Shown piece by piece: positions 51,611 through 60,767 of a stretch of 64,000 nucleotides of DNA. Made by a program: the position numbers and the translations under genes. Source of the DNA: Streptomyces europaeiscabiei (lineage in GTDB: Bacteria; Actinomycetota; Actinomycetes; Streptomycetales; Streptomycetaceae); contig NZ_CP107841.1 in the NCBI RefSeq assembly GCF_036346855.1, positions 4,344,001-4,408,000 on the forward strand, read 5' to 3'. The notes below the pieces were generated by a model. It had not been told where the DNA came from. It saw only the letters and a program-made list of their open reading frames with translations, and made no database searches. Position 1 is the stretch's first letter. Each line of letters begins with the position of its first letter.

Positions 51611-52210
51611 TCAGTCGATCGGTACGCCGAGGGCGGGGAGGACCACGGCGTCGATGTACGAGACGAGGAAGGCCTGGGTCGGCGGCAGCTCTTCGAGCAG
51701 CGTCCGGGTGAGGAAGGCACCGAACATCATGTGCATCACGAATTCGAGCGCGGGGTTGTCCGGCCGGACCTCACCGCGGTCCACGGCGCGCTGCAGCACC
51801 CGCCGGAACTCCTCCATCTCCGGTTCGATGAGGAACTCGCGGAACGCCTCTAGCAGTTCGGGGTTGGTGTGCACCGCCATGGCCAGACCACGCATCAGCG
51901 CGGAGCTCTGCTCCATGACACAGTCGTCCTCGCGCCGCGCCTGGGCATGGAGGTCTCCGCGCAGGGACCCGGTGTCGACACCGGCCTCGCCGATCGACTT
52001 GTCCTGCCGGATCGCCTTCGCGACCAGCTCGGCCTTGCCGCCCCACTGGCGGTAGAGGGTGGCCTTGCTGGACCGGGTGCGGGTGGCCACGGCGTCCATG
52101 GTGAGGGCGTCGTAGCCGACCTCCCGGAGCAGGTCGAGGACGGCCGCGTAGAGCTCGGCCTCACGCTCGGGCGTGATCCGACTGCGGCGCACCGTCGCGG
52201 TCTCAGTCAT
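51611..52210 (-). CDS. TetR-family repressor
   Basis: A 199-residue regulator. The N-terminal helix-turn-helix is LTMDAVATRTRSSKATLYRQW. The C-terminal helical ligand domain is of the TetR_C_16-like type (LEEFRR-like segment, FVMHMMFGAFLTR). The ATG is preceded by GGGGAG. It lies upstream of mmpL and divergent from a tricorn protease. Two identical palindromes in the divergent region are its likely operators, so it probably represses itself, mmpL and possibly the protease. Confidence 0.93.
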   Translation of the reverse strand: MTETATVRRSRITPEREAELYAAVLDLLREVGYDALTMDAVATRTRSSKATLYRQWGGKAELVAKAIRQDKSIGEAGVDTGSLRGDLHAQARREDDCVMEQSSALMRGLAMAVHTNPELLEAFREFLIEPEMEEFRRVLQRAVDRGEVRPDNPALEFVMHMMFGAFLTRTLLEELPPTQAFLVSYIDAVVLPALGVPID

Positions 52211-52296
52211 CCCACTCCCCTTACCCAGGTTGCACGTTCGAGACGACAAGGCTACCGGCCGTACGCATGGCACGGGCCGAACACCCCGCTTCTCGA

Positions 52297-52360
52297 ACGA
52301 AACGGTTTCGTACACTTATGAAGATACCCCGAGAGTCAAAGAAAACGAAACGGTTTCGTT
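52297..52360. promoter_or_regulatory. two identical palindromic operators
   Basis: ACGAAACGGTTTCGT occurs at 52297-52311 and again, extended to AACGAAACGGTTTCGTT, at 52344-52360. The centres are 48 bases apart, so both lie on similar helix faces. AT-rich promoter-like DNA lies between them. They sit between divergent tetR and the tricorn gene. Confidence 0.8.
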
Positions 52361-52438
52361 CGTGCTGTGGGTCACGCCGTCACCGGTCGGTCGTTTTCAC
52401 GAGTTGCCGGGGCCCCCCGAGGGGAAAAGCATGGGGAG

Positions 52439-55400
52439 GTGAGCGACACCTATGAGCAAGGGACAGGCCCGAAGCAAGGGTCGGACCAACGGCGGAGGTC
52501 GGACCAACGGCGGAGGTCGGGCCAGGAGCAAGGCCCAGGCCGGGAGCAAGGCGCGGGCCTGGACACCGGCTACCTCCGCTTCCCCCACCTCAGTGGCGAC
52601 CGCCTCTGCTTCGTGGCCGAGGACGACCTGTGGCTGGCCCCCCTCGACGGCTCGGACCGCGCCTGGCGGCTCACCGTCGACCGTACGAAGGTCGCGGGAC
52701 CGCGTTTCTCGCCCGACGGCCGGCACATCGCGTACACGAGCTGGCGCAGCATCCTCCCGGAGATCCATCTGACTCCGGTGGACGGCGGCGCCCCCGCCCG
52801 CCGGCTCACCCACTGGGCCAGCCCCGACACCGAGGTCCGCGGCTGGACGCCCCCCAACAAGAAGGGCCGCTCGGACATCCTGGCCGTCGCCTCCCACGGC
52901 GAGCCGTTCTCGTACTTCACCTGGGCCTACAAGGTCCGCACGGACGGCGACCCCGGCCGCAAGCTCCCCTGGGGCCCGGTCTCCGACATCCAGTCCGCCG
53001 AGATCGACGGCGAACGCCGCACCCTGCTCCTCACCGGCACGCCCCCGCACGAGCCGGCCTCCTGGAAGCGCTACCGGGGCGGCGCCACGGGCCGCCTCTG
53101 GCTGCACGGCGAGCGGCTGCTGGCCGGCCTCGACGGGCACCTGCACTCCCCGATGTTCGTCGGCGGCCGCATCGCCTTCCTCTCCGACCACGAGGGCGTC
53201 GGCAACCTCTACTCCTGCGCGTACGACGGCTCCGACCTGCGTCGCCACACCGACCACGATGCCTTCTACGCCCGGCACGCGGCGAGCGACGGCACCCGGG
53301 TGGTGTACCAGTGCGCGGGCGACCTGTGGATCGTCGACGACCTCGCCGCCGACGCCGTCCCGCGCCGCCTCGACGTACGGCTCGGCGGTGCGCTCACCGG
53401 GCGGCGGCCGTACCAGGTGCCGGCCGCCCAGCACGTCGACGGCATCTCCGTCGACGAGACGGGCCGGGCGAGCGCGGTCGTCGTACGCGGCAGCCTCTAC
53501 TGGCTCACGCACCGCGACGGCCCCGCCCGGACCATCGCCGACACCCCCGGCGTACGCGTCCGGCTGCCCGAGATGCTCGGCTCCGGCGGCCAGGTGGCGT
53601 ACGTGACGGACGTGGACGGCGAGGACGCGATCGAGATCGCCCACCTCCCCCGGACCACCGGCGACCGCGAACCCCGCCGTCTCGCCTCCGGCGGTCTGGG
53701 CCGCGTCCTGGAACTGGTGTCGGACCCACGCGGCGAACGCCTCGCCATCGCCGCCGACGACGGCCGCGTCCTGCTCCTCACGGTGTCCGACGGAGCGACC
53801 GCCACCTCGGGGACCGAGGAATCGACAGGGGACTCGACCGGGGACTCGGCCGAGGAATCGACAGGGGACTCGGCCGGAAACTCGGCCGGGGAGGTCACCG
53901 AACTCATCACCTCCCTCAACGGCCCCGTCCGCGACCTCGCCTTCTCCCCGGACGGCGCCTGGCTGACCTGGTCCCACCCGGGCATCGGCCGCACCCTCCG
54001 CCAGATCAAGATGGCCCGAATGAAGGACCGGATCGTCGTCGACGTCACCAACGGCCGCTTCGAGGACGAGAACCCGGTGTTCACGCGCGACGGCCGCTAC
54101 CTCGCCTTCCTGTCCTGGCGCGGCTTCGACCCGGTGTACGACGTCCACACCGGCGACCTGTCCTTCCCGCTCGGCTGCCGCCCCTACCTGGTCCCGCTCT
54201 CCTCCGCCACGCCCTCCCCCTTCGCCCTGAACCCAGACGGCCGCCCGGTGGCCGGAGGCATGGACCCGACGGAGGACGAGAACACCGACGGGACGGTGAC
54301 CGTCGAGACCGAGGGCCTGGAGAACCGCGTCACGCCCTTCCCCGTCACCGCCTCCAAGTACTCGGCGCTCCACCCGGTCGCCGGCGGCGGCCTCGTCTGG
54401 CTGCGCTGGCCCATCTCGGGCGCCCTCGGCGAGACCTTCGCCAACCCGGACGATCTGACGGGCCGCCCGACCCTCGAATACTTCAACATCAACAAGGCGA
54501 AGAAGTCCGAACTGGTCGAGCACCTGGACTGGTTCGCGGTCAGCGGCGACGGCTCACGGCTGGTCGTGGTGGACGAGGGCGACCTCCGGGCCGTCCCCTC
54601 CACCGAGTCCGGCGACGGCGACTCGACTGTCTGGATCGACCTGCGCCGCGTCCTGCACGAGGTCGATCCGGCGGCGGAGTGGCGCCAGTCGTACGCGGAG
54701 GCCGGCCGCCTCATCCGCGCGTACTTCTGGGACCCGAGGATGAGCGGCATCGACTGGGACGGGATCCTCGACCAGTACCGCCCCCTGGTCGAACGGGTCG
54801 CGTCCCCCGACGAGTTCGCGGATCTGCTGCGGGAGGTCCTGGGCGAGCTGGGCACGTCCCACGCCTACGTCTCCCCCGCGCGCCGCAACGAGGGCCCGCC
54901 CCACTACCAGCGCCGCCAGGGCCTCCTGGGTGCCAACTTCGTCCGCCGGGACGACGCCTGGACGATCCGCCGCATCCTGCCCGGCGACTCGTCCGACTCC
55001 AAGGCCCGCTCCCCACTGGCCGGCACGGGCATCAGGGAAGGCGCCGCGCTGACCCACGTCGACGGCCGCCCCGTCGACCCGACGACGGGCCCGTACCCCC
55101 TGCTGGCGGGCGCGGGCGGTACGACCGTCGAGCTGACCTTCGCCCAACCCGTCAGCCACCACCACCCTTCCGAGGAAGGCCCTCCGGGCCCCTTCGATGC
55201 CGAGGGCGAGGTCCGCTCCCGACGCGTGGCCGTGGTCCCCCTTCTCGACGAGCGACCCCTGCGCTACCAGGACTGGGTCGCCAAACGCCGCGAGGTCGTA
55301 CGCGAGTTGAGCGGCGGCCACTGCGGCTACCTCCACATCCCGGACATGGGCGGCTCCGGCTGGGCACAGTTCAACCGTGACCTGCGTATGGAGGTCTCCC

Positions 55401-55951
55401 GGCCCGCCCTGATCGTCGACGTCCGCGGCAACGCGGGCGGCCACATCAGCGAACTGGTCGTGGAGAAACTGACCCGCACGATCCTGGGCTGGGACCTGAC
55501 CCGCAACGCCCAGCCGGTGTCGTACGCGTCCAGCGCCCCGCGCGGCCCGGTGGTGGCCCTGGCGGACGAGGCGACCTCGTCCGACGGTGACATGATCACC
55601 GCCGCCTTCAAACTCCTCGGGCTCGGCCCCGTCGTCGGTCTGCGCACCTGGGGCGGTGTCGTCGGCATGACCGGCCGCCACCAACTCGGCGACGGCACCG
55701 TCATCACCGTCCCCATGAACGCCGCCTGGTTCGACGCGTACGGCTGGACCATCGAGAACCGGGGCGTCACCCCGGACCTGGAAACCCTCCGCACGCCCCT
55801 CGACTGGGCCGAGGGCCGCAACACCCAACTCGACGCGGCGGTGACCCTGGCCCTGGACCTCCTCAAGACCCACCCCCCGGCAGACCCCCCGGACTACACG
55901 AACACCCCGAACAGAGCCCGCCCCGAGCTGCCTCCCAGGGCCACCTCCTGA
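52439..55951 (+). CDS. tricorn protease homolog (S41 family)
   Basis: A 1170-residue giant peptidase. Two N-terminal beta-propellers (about 40-690; RFSPDGRHIAYTSW, LAFSPDGAWLTWSHP) are followed by a helical C1 domain, a PDZ domain and a C-terminal S41 serine-protease domain. GELGTSHAYVSP holds the catalytic His, LADEATSSDGDMI the nucleophile Ser, and the late GWTIENRGV the Glu region. It trims peptides released by the proteasome. The GTG overlaps its GGGGAG site closely. The first 40 residues and a (S/T)GDS-rich insert near 53810-53900 are low-complexity. The preceding spacer contains the TetR operators. Confidence 0.94.
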   Translation: MSDTYEQGTGPKQGSDQRRRSDQRRRSGQEQGPGREQGAGLDTGYLRFPHLSGDRLCFVAEDDLWLAPLDGSDRAWRLTVDRTKVAGPRFSPDGRHIAYTSWRSILPEIHLTPVDGGAPARRLTHWASPDTEVRGWTPPNKKGRSDILAVASHGEPFSYFTWAYKVRTDGDPGRKLPWGPVSDIQSAEIDGERRTLLLTGTPPHEPASWKRYRGGATGRLWLHGERLLAGLDGHLHSPMFVGGRIAFLSDHEGVGNLYSCAYDGSDLRRHTDHDAFYARHAASDGTRVVYQCAGDLWIVDDLAADAVPRRLDVRLGGALTGRRPYQVPAAQHVDGISVDETGRASAVVVRGSLYWLTHRDGPARTIADTPGVRVRLPEMLGSGGQVAYVTDVDGEDAIEIAHLPRTTGDREPRRLASGGLGRVLELVSDPRGERLAIAADDGRVLLLTVSDGATATSGTEESTGDSTGDSAEESTGDSAGNSAGEVTELITSLNGPVRDLAFSPDGAWLTWSHPGIGRTLRQIKMARMKDRIVVDVTNGRFEDENPVFTRDGRYLAFLSWRGFDPVYDVHTGDLSFPLGCRPYLVPLSSATPSPFALNPDGRPVAGGMDPTEDENTDGTVTVETEGLENRVTPFPVTASKYSALHPVAGGGLVWLRWPISGALGETFANPDDLTGRPTLEYFNINKAKKSELVEHLDWFAVSGDGSRLVVVDEGDLRAVPSTESGDGDSTVWIDLRRVLHEVDPAAEWRQSYAEAGRLIRAYFWDPRMSGIDWDGILDQYRPLVERVASPDEFADLLREVLGELGTSHAYVSPARRNEGPPHYQRRQGLLGANFVRRDDAWTIRRILPGDSSDSKARSPLAGTGIREGAALTHVDGRPVDPTTGPYPLLAGAGGTTVELTFAQPVSHHHPSEEGPPGPFDAEGEVRSRRVAVVPLLDERPLRYQDWVAKRREVVRELSGGHCGYLHIPDMGGSGWAQFNRDLRMEVSRPALIVDVRGNAGGHISELVVEKLTRTILGWDLTRNAQPVSYASSAPRGPVVALADEATSSDGDMITAAFKLLGLGPVVGLRTWGGVVGMTGRHQLGDGTVITVPMNAAWFDAYGWTIENRGVTPDLETLRTPLDWAEGRNTQLDAAVTLALDLLKTHPPADPPDYTNTPNRARPELPPRATS

Positions 55952-56010
55952 CGCGAAGCGTCGGCGTCACAGGGGCGGCGCCTGACGCGAAGCGTCGGCG
56001 TCACAGGGGC
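55947..56010. repeat. 34-bp-period direct repeat at the tricorn stop codon
   Basis: Two copies of a 30-base unit (CCTGACGCGAAGCGTCGG...), period 34. The first copy contains the tricorn stop codon. Each copy carries the small hairpin GACGC-GAA-GCGTC. A degenerate type I arm (GGGGCGCGTGGAACCGCGTG) follows to 56035. Confidence 0.85.
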
Positions 56011-56046
56011 GCGTGGAACCGCGTGACCAGCCCCACAAAAAACGCA

Positions 56047-56073
56047 GGGCACCCTCCAAGAAGGAGGGTGCCC
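56047..56073. terminator. bidirectional terminator, 11-bp perfect stem
   Basis: GGGCACCCTCC-AAGAA-GGAGGGTGCCC between the convergent tricorn and Gln/Arg-rich genes. Confidence 0.88.
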
Positions 56074-56106
56074 CACGTTCCGCGTGGCCGAAGCCGAGTC
56101 CGGCGA

Positions 56107-56388
56107 CTACACGTCCTGCCGGAACCTGTCTTCCTCGTCCCGCATCAGCCGCTCGGACTGCTCGTCCCGCCGCTGCGCACCGCGCTCCGGCTGGCCGTGC
56201 TCTCGCTGCGGCTGACGCTCGCGCTGCGGCTGCCCGTGCTCACGCTGCGGCTGACGCTCACGCTCCGGCTGCCCGTGCTCACCAGGCCGCTGAGCCCGCT
56301 CACGCGCCTGCGGCGACTGCCCGGCCTTCTGCTTGGCCTGCTGCTTGAGCCGCTCGGCCTTGTCCTGGAACTGGTCCTTCATGCCCAT
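56107..56388 (-). CDS. small Gln/Arg/Glu-rich repeat protein
   Basis: A 93-residue hydrophilic protein. The first 22 residues (MGMKDQFQDKAERLKQQAKQ) resemble the start of CsbD-like stress proteins. The rest is almost only Gln, Arg, Glu, Pro, Gly and His, with a 13-residue repeat of the HGQPERERQPQRE type two to three times. It is probably disordered. GGGAG lies 9 bases before the first ATG. The function is unknown; a general-stress role is a guess from the N-terminus only. Confidence 0.75.
   Translation of the reverse strand: MGMKDQFQDKAERLKQQAKQKAGQSPQARERAQRPGEHGQPERERQPQREHGQPQRERQPQREHGQPERGAQRRDEQSERLMRDEEDRFRQDV
56200..56277. repeat. 39-nt in-frame repeat
   Basis: Two 39-nt units (CTCTCGCTGCGGCTGACGCT... 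and CTCACGCTGCGGCTGACGCT...) with a partial third, in the Gln/Arg-rich gene. Confidence 0.88.
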
Positions 56389-56489
56389 GTGGTTTCACTC
56401 CCGTAGTGGGTGAGGGGATCGGGCCTCGACCAGACAAACACGGGCGGACATTCAACGCATTTCGATCAGTGACGCTCGGTAACGCTCGG

Positions 56490-57386
56490 TTATCGAGGGC
56501 CCGGTGCCCCCACCCCCCGCGTCCGCTCGTCCGCGGCTCCACCGGCCCCCACCAACCCCTTGGACACCCCGCGCAGCCGCGACTCCATCCGCCGCACCTC
56601 CCGCGGCGCGAACGTCCCTATGAGCCCGGGGAGATACCCGCGTACGCCCTGCATGCCCCGCAGCCACCACTGCCCGTACACATGGCCGGCCCGCCGCTCG
56701 ATCCCGGCGACGAGCCGGTCCACGGCCGGCCCCAGCGGATACGTCTTGCCGGCCGGCCACGGCAGCCGTTCCCGCAACTCCCGCAGCGCCTCGTCCTTGT
56801 CGGCGCCGCGCACCATGTCCGTGTCGGTCCAGGACAGATACCCGACCCCTACACCCACGCCCTGATGCGCGACCTCGGCACGCAGACAGTGCGCGTACGC
56901 CTCGACGCCGGACTTGGAGGCGCAGTACGCCGTCATCATCGGCGCCGGGGTGATCGCGGCGAGCGAGGCGATCTGCAGCAGATAGCCCCGGCTCTCGATC
57001 AGCGCCGGCAGGAACGCCCGCCCGGTGACGGCCGATCCGACGAGGTTGACCTCGATGACGCGCCGCCACGAGTCCGGGTCGGAGTCGACGAAGGGCCCGC
57101 TGTTGGCGACGCCCGCGTTGGCGACGACGATGTCGACCCGCCCGAACCGCTCCTTGACCTCCTCGGCGACCTTCGCCATGGCCTCGTGATCGGTGACATC
57201 TGCGTGCCAGTACGCGCTGTCCCCGTACAGCCGTTCCGACGCCCGCTTCAGCTCGTCCGGTTCGAGGCCGACGAGCGCGACCCTCACCCCACGCGCCGAG
57301 AGCTTGCGCGCGAGGAGTTCCCCGACGCCCCGCGCGGCCCCGGTGACGACCGCGACCCGCCCCTCCAGGATGCTGCCGTTGCTCAT
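56490..57386 (-). CDS. short-chain dehydrogenase/reductase
   Basis: A 298-residue NAD(P)-dependent oxidoreductase. The cofactor motif is VTGAARGVGELLAR, then NAG (VANAGVANSG), catalytic Ser in QIASLAAITP and YCASKSG with Tyr and Lys. GGAGGAGG precedes the ATG, and the start overlaps the hydrolase stop as ATGA. It is the third gene of the BVMO operon and probably oxidises the alcohol substrate to a ketone, or handles the alcohol released by the hydrolase. Confidence 0.93.
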   Translation of the reverse strand: MSNGSILEGRVAVVTGAARGVGELLARKLSARGVRVALVGLEPDELKRASERLYGDSAYWHADVTDHEAMAKVAEEVKERFGRVDIVVANAGVANSGPFVDSDPDSWRRVIEVNLVGSAVTGRAFLPALIESRGYLLQIASLAAITPAPMMTAYCASKSGVEAYAHCLRAEVAHQGVGVGVGYLSWTDTDMVRGADKDEALRELRERLPWPAGKTYPLGPAVDRLVAGIERRAGHVYGQWWLRGMQGVRGYLPGLIGTFAPREVRRMESRLRGVSKGLVGAGGAADERTRGVGAPGPR

Positions 57387-58330
57387 GCGCCCGCCTCCTC
57401 CAACTCGTCCCGCCCGGTCGTCGCACACCTCGTCGTGTACGCCGTCACGAGCTCGCGTATCCGGGCGGTGACCGCTTCCGGCGCCTCCACCGGCGCCATG
57501 TGTCCGACCCCGGTCAGCTCACTCACGCCCACGCAGTCGGGCAGCGCGGCGGCCAGCGCCCGCGCGTGCACGGGTGGGGTCATCCGGTCCGCGGTGCCCA
57601 CGACGACGGCCGTCGGCACCGTCAACTCCTGTATGCGGTGGTCGAGATCGAGCGAGGCGAGGACATGCGACCAGGCGTGGCGCACCCTGGCCGGACACGC
57701 GTGCACGATCCGTGCGCACGCCTCGACCATCACCGGCGACGAACCGGGTCCCATCGTCGCGTACTTGAGGATCCGCCGGGCGACCGGCGTGACCGGCCCG
57801 AGCGGCGCCCGCGAGCCGAGGATCTTCCGCGTGAGCCAGGTGCGCACGCGCCCCGGACGCATCGGCACGACCAGCGACTCGGCGACCAGCTTCGAACTGC
57901 CCGTGCTGCACAGCAGGACCGCCGCAGCGTGCTCCCGGAACCCCGGCCGTCCGGCGGCAGACATCAGCGTCATCCCGCCCATGGAGTGCCCGGCCAGCAC
58001 CGCCCCCTCGCCCGGCGCGAGCGTCGCCGCGAGCACCGCCTCCAGATCGTCGGCGAGGGCGTCCGCGCTGCACACGGCGGAGGCGGGGCTGCGGCCGTGG
58101 CCGCGCTGGTCGTAGACGACGACCCGGTGGTCGACGGCGAGGTCCCGGACCTGCGCCGCCCAGTACGCCGTCGAACACGTCCAGCCGTGCACCAGCACCA
58201 CCGCGGGTGCGCCCTCGGGTCCATGCACCTCGACGTGCAGCCGCGCCCCGTCGGCGGACACGGCCGCCAACTCCCTCGCGGCGACGGGCGGCGCGTAGGG
58301 TCCGTGCTTCACATGGGTCAGTCGGGTCAC
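57383..58330 (-). CDS. alpha/beta hydrolase (esterase) of BVMO operon
   Basis: A 315-residue hydrolase. The oxyanion segment is VVLVHGWTCSTAYW, the nucleophile elbow GHSMGG, the Asp in VGTADRMTPP and the His in GVGHMAPVEAPE. It overlaps the upstream monooxygenase as GTGA and the downstream dehydrogenase as ATGA, giving strict translational coupling. It is the likely ester- or lactone-cleaving partner of the Baeyer-Villiger enzyme. The longer frame upstream is a shadow of the monooxygenase. Confidence 0.93.
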   Translation of the reverse strand: MTRLTHVKHGPYAPPVAARELAAVSADGARLHVEVHGPEGAPAVVLVHGWTCSTAYWAAQVRDLAVDHRVVVYDQRGHGRSPASAVCSADALADDLEAVLAATLAPGEGAVLAGHSMGGMTLMSAAGRPGFREHAAAVLLCSTGSSKLVAESLVVPMRPGRVRTWLTRKILGSRAPLGPVTPVARRILKYATMGPGSSPVMVEACARIVHACPARVRHAWSHVLASLDLDHRIQELTVPTAVVVGTADRMTPPVHARALAAALPDCVGVSELTGVGHMAPVEAPEAVTARIRELVTAYTTRCATTGRDELEEAGA

Positions 58331-59901
58331 GCTCCGGCCTCCACCTTCGCTGTGTCGGCCTTGCCGGCCGTCTCCTCGTTCTCCGTACCCGGCCGGGCCG
58401 CCCGCAGCACCGCGTACTCGCTCAGATCGACCCGCCGGGTCGCGCCCCGGAACTCGGTCGTCGTGCCCGGCCAGACGGTCGTGTTGCGGCCGTTCGCATC
58501 GAGGTACCAGCTGGTGCAGCCGCCGGTGTTCCAGACCGTGCGCTCCATGCGCTTCTGGACCCGCTGGTTCCAGGCCGCCACGGCGGCGGGCCGGGCGTCG
58601 AGGGCGACCCGGCCGCCCAGCACGTCCAACTGCCGTACGAAGTCCGCCATGTAGTTGAGCTGGGACTCGATCATCAGGATCATGCTGGAGTTCCCGAGGC
58701 CCGTGTTGGGCCCGATGATCGTCATCCAGTTCGGGAACCCGGCGGCCGACGCCCCGCGCAGCGCCTGCATCCCGCTGTCCGACCAGGCCTCGGCGAGGGT
58801 GCGGCCGTCGGCGCCCACCACCCGGTCGGCGATGGGCATGTCGGTGACGTGGAACCCGGTGCCGAAGACGATCGCGTCGACCTCGGCGGCGGACCCGTCG
58901 GCGGCGACGAGGGTGGAGCCGTCGACCTTGGCCAGCCCGGAGGCGACCACGTCGACGTTCGGCCGGGTGAGCGCCGGATAGTAGGTGTTGGACAGCAGGA
59001 TGCGCTTGCAGCCGATGCGGTAGTCGGGGGTGAGCCGGGCGCGCAGCTCCGGGTCCCTGACGGTCCGGGCCAGGTTCCGCCTCGCCACCTGCTCCACCAG
59101 GCCCAGCACCTTGGGGCGCTTGGTGAAGGCCTGCACCTGCAACTCCCGGATGCCCCACAGCAGTCCGCGCCGGGCCTGCGCGGTGAACGGCAGCTGCCGG
59201 TGCAGCCACCGCTCGACGCCGCCGATGCCCCGGTCGACCCGGGGCAGCACCCACGGCGGCGTCCGCTGGAAGAGGGTCAGCCGGCCGACCTCGGGCTGGA
59301 TCGCCGGCACGATCTGGGCCGCGGAGGCCCCCGTACCGATCATCGCGACCCGCTTGCCGCGCAGGTCGTAGCCGTGGTCCCAGCGGGCGGAGTGGAAGAC
59401 CTTGCCGGGGAAGGAGCCGAGCCCCGGCAGCTCGGCCTCGGTCGGGATCCTCGGATCGGACAGCGGCCCGGTCGCGGAGACCACGAAGTCGGCGGACAGC
59501 GACCCGCTGCTGGTCTCGATGTCCCAGCACAGCCGCTCGCCGTCCCAGGCCATCCTCAGCACCTCGGAGTCGAAGCGAATGTGGGACCGCAGCCCGAAGA
59601 CATCCGTCACATGCTCCAGATAGGCCCGGATGTGCTCCTGCCCGGAGAAGGCGCGCGGCCACTCGTAGTCGGTCGCGAACGAGAACGAGTACAGATGGGA
59701 CGGCACGTCACAGGCGCACCCCGGGTAGTCGTTGTCCCGCCAGGTGCCGCCGACGGAACCGGCCCGCTCCAGGACGACGAAGTCGGTGATCCCCTCGCGC
59801 CGCAGCCGCACGGCCGCCCCGAGCCCGCCGAACCCGGACCCGACCACCGCCACCCGCACATGCGGCCCCTGCTCCCGCCGCCCCTGACCCTGCTCGGCCA
59901 T
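58327..59901 (-). CDS. Baeyer-Villiger-type flavin monooxygenase
   Basis: A 524-residue FAD/NADPH enzyme. The first dinucleotide motif is VVGSGFGGLGAA (about residues 20-31). The BVMO fingerprint FPGKVFHSARW matches FxGxxxHxxxW. The second dinucleotide motif is IGTGASAAQIVPA. RDNDYPGCACDVPSHLYSFS is typical of cyclohexanone/steroid-type BVMOs. It inserts oxygen next to a ketone, giving an ester or lactone. GGAGGTACCGG lies upstream of the ATG. It is the first gene of the operon and divergent from a MerR regulator. The natural ketone is unknown. Confidence 0.95.
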   Translation of the reverse strand: MAEQGQGRREQGPHVRVAVVGSGFGGLGAAVRLRREGITDFVVLERAGSVGGTWRDNDYPGCACDVPSHLYSFSFATDYEWPRAFSGQEHIRAYLEHVTDVFGLRSHIRFDSEVLRMAWDGERLCWDIETSSGSLSADFVVSATGPLSDPRIPTEAELPGLGSFPGKVFHSARWDHGYDLRGKRVAMIGTGASAAQIVPAIQPEVGRLTLFQRTPPWVLPRVDRGIGGVERWLHRQLPFTAQARRGLLWGIRELQVQAFTKRPKVLGLVEQVARRNLARTVRDPELRARLTPDYRIGCKRILLSNTYYPALTRPNVDVVASGLAKVDGSTLVAADGSAAEVDAIVFGTGFHVTDMPIADRVVGADGRTLAEAWSDSGMQALRGASAAGFPNWMTIIGPNTGLGNSSMILMIESQLNYMADFVRQLDVLGGRVALDARPAAVAAWNQRVQKRMERTVWNTGGCTSWYLDANGRNTTVWPGTTTEFRGATRRVDLSEYAVLRAARPGTENEETAGKADTAKVEAGA

Positions 59902-59954
59902 CCGGTACCTCCACGCCTCAACGCGTGCGCACACCGCGTTCGCACCTCATGTCC

Positions 59955-59974
59955 GCGCCAGTAATCACTGGCGC
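59955..59974. promoter_or_regulatory. candidate MerR operator in BVMO/merR divergent region
   Basis: GCGCCAGTAATCACTGGCGC is an inverted repeat with perfect 8-bp arms and a 4-base centre. It is placed 54 bases before the BVMO start and 84 bases before the MerR gene. Binding is inferred. Confidence 0.6.
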
Positions 59975-60057
59975 AGTGGGAGCGTAGGGCAGGACCGTAC
60001 CGATGGGTAGGGGTCAGACACTCTGGAGTTACCAGCGGTACGACATAGGCTGCGCGC

Positions 60058-60735
60058 GTGGCAGAAGACGGCGAGCGACGCGAGTACCGCATGGAGGAGC
60101 TGGCCGGGGAGGCCGGCATCACCGTACGCACCCTGCGCTTCTACCGGGAGCGCAAACTGATCCCGCCGCCCCGCCGCGAGGGCCGTATCGCCTGGTACGA
60201 CGACACCCACCTGGCCCGGCTGCGCACGATCTCGGCGCTGCTGGAACGCGGCCACACGCTCAGCGGCATAGCCGAGCTGGCGGAGGCCTTCGACCAGGGC
60301 CGCGACGTGGGCGAACTGCTGGGCCTCGGGGACCCCACCGAGGAGGTCCCGGTCCGCCTCTCCCCCGAGGAACTCGCCGACCACTTCGGCGACCAGGCGA
60401 CCCCGGAGAACCTCGCCGCCGCCCTCGACCTCGGCTACCTCGCCACCGACGGCGGCGAGATCGTCCACATCAGCCGCCGTCTCCTCGACGTCTCGGCCGC
60501 CCTGGTCCGCGACGGCGTTCCCCTCGCCGACGTCCTCGCCGTCGGCCGCCGCGTACGCGAACACGCCGAGGCCCTCGCCATCCTCTTCACCGACCTCGTC
60601 CTCACGCAGCCGGGCCGCACCCCCGAAGACCTCCACCGGCTGCGCCCCCTGGCGAAGAGCGTGGCGGAGGCGGAACTGTCACTGGCGCTGGACCGGCGGT
60701 TGCGGCAGACCGGAGCGGGCGATCAGGGGCCGTAG
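60058..60735 (+). CDS. MerR-family regulator
   Basis: A 225-residue regulator. The winged helix begins YRMEELAGEAGITVRTLRFYR, continues through LIPPPRREGRIAWYDDTHLA, then a dimerisation helix and a C-terminal helical domain of about 130 residues. No metal-binding Cys cluster is present, so an organic ligand is more likely than a metal. It is divergent from the BVMO operon and is the obvious candidate regulator. The GTG start has no strong ribosome site. Confidence 0.92.
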   Translation: MAEDGERREYRMEELAGEAGITVRTLRFYRERKLIPPPRREGRIAWYDDTHLARLRTISALLERGHTLSGIAELAEAFDQGRDVGELLGLGDPTEEVPVRLSPEELADHFGDQATPENLAAALDLGYLATDGGEIVHISRRLLDVSAALVRDGVPLADVLAVGRRVREHAEALAILFTDLVLTQPGRTPEDLHRLRPLAKSVAEAELSLALDRRLRQTGAGDQGP

Positions 60736-60767
60736 CCGGGATCGGCCCCGCGGTCGACCCCGGTGCG

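Noticed and set aside
48930..52055. 1041-codon plus-strand open frame
   Set aside because: It runs antisense through mmpL and tetR, which have intact motifs. The translation is His/Arg/Asp-rich without structure.
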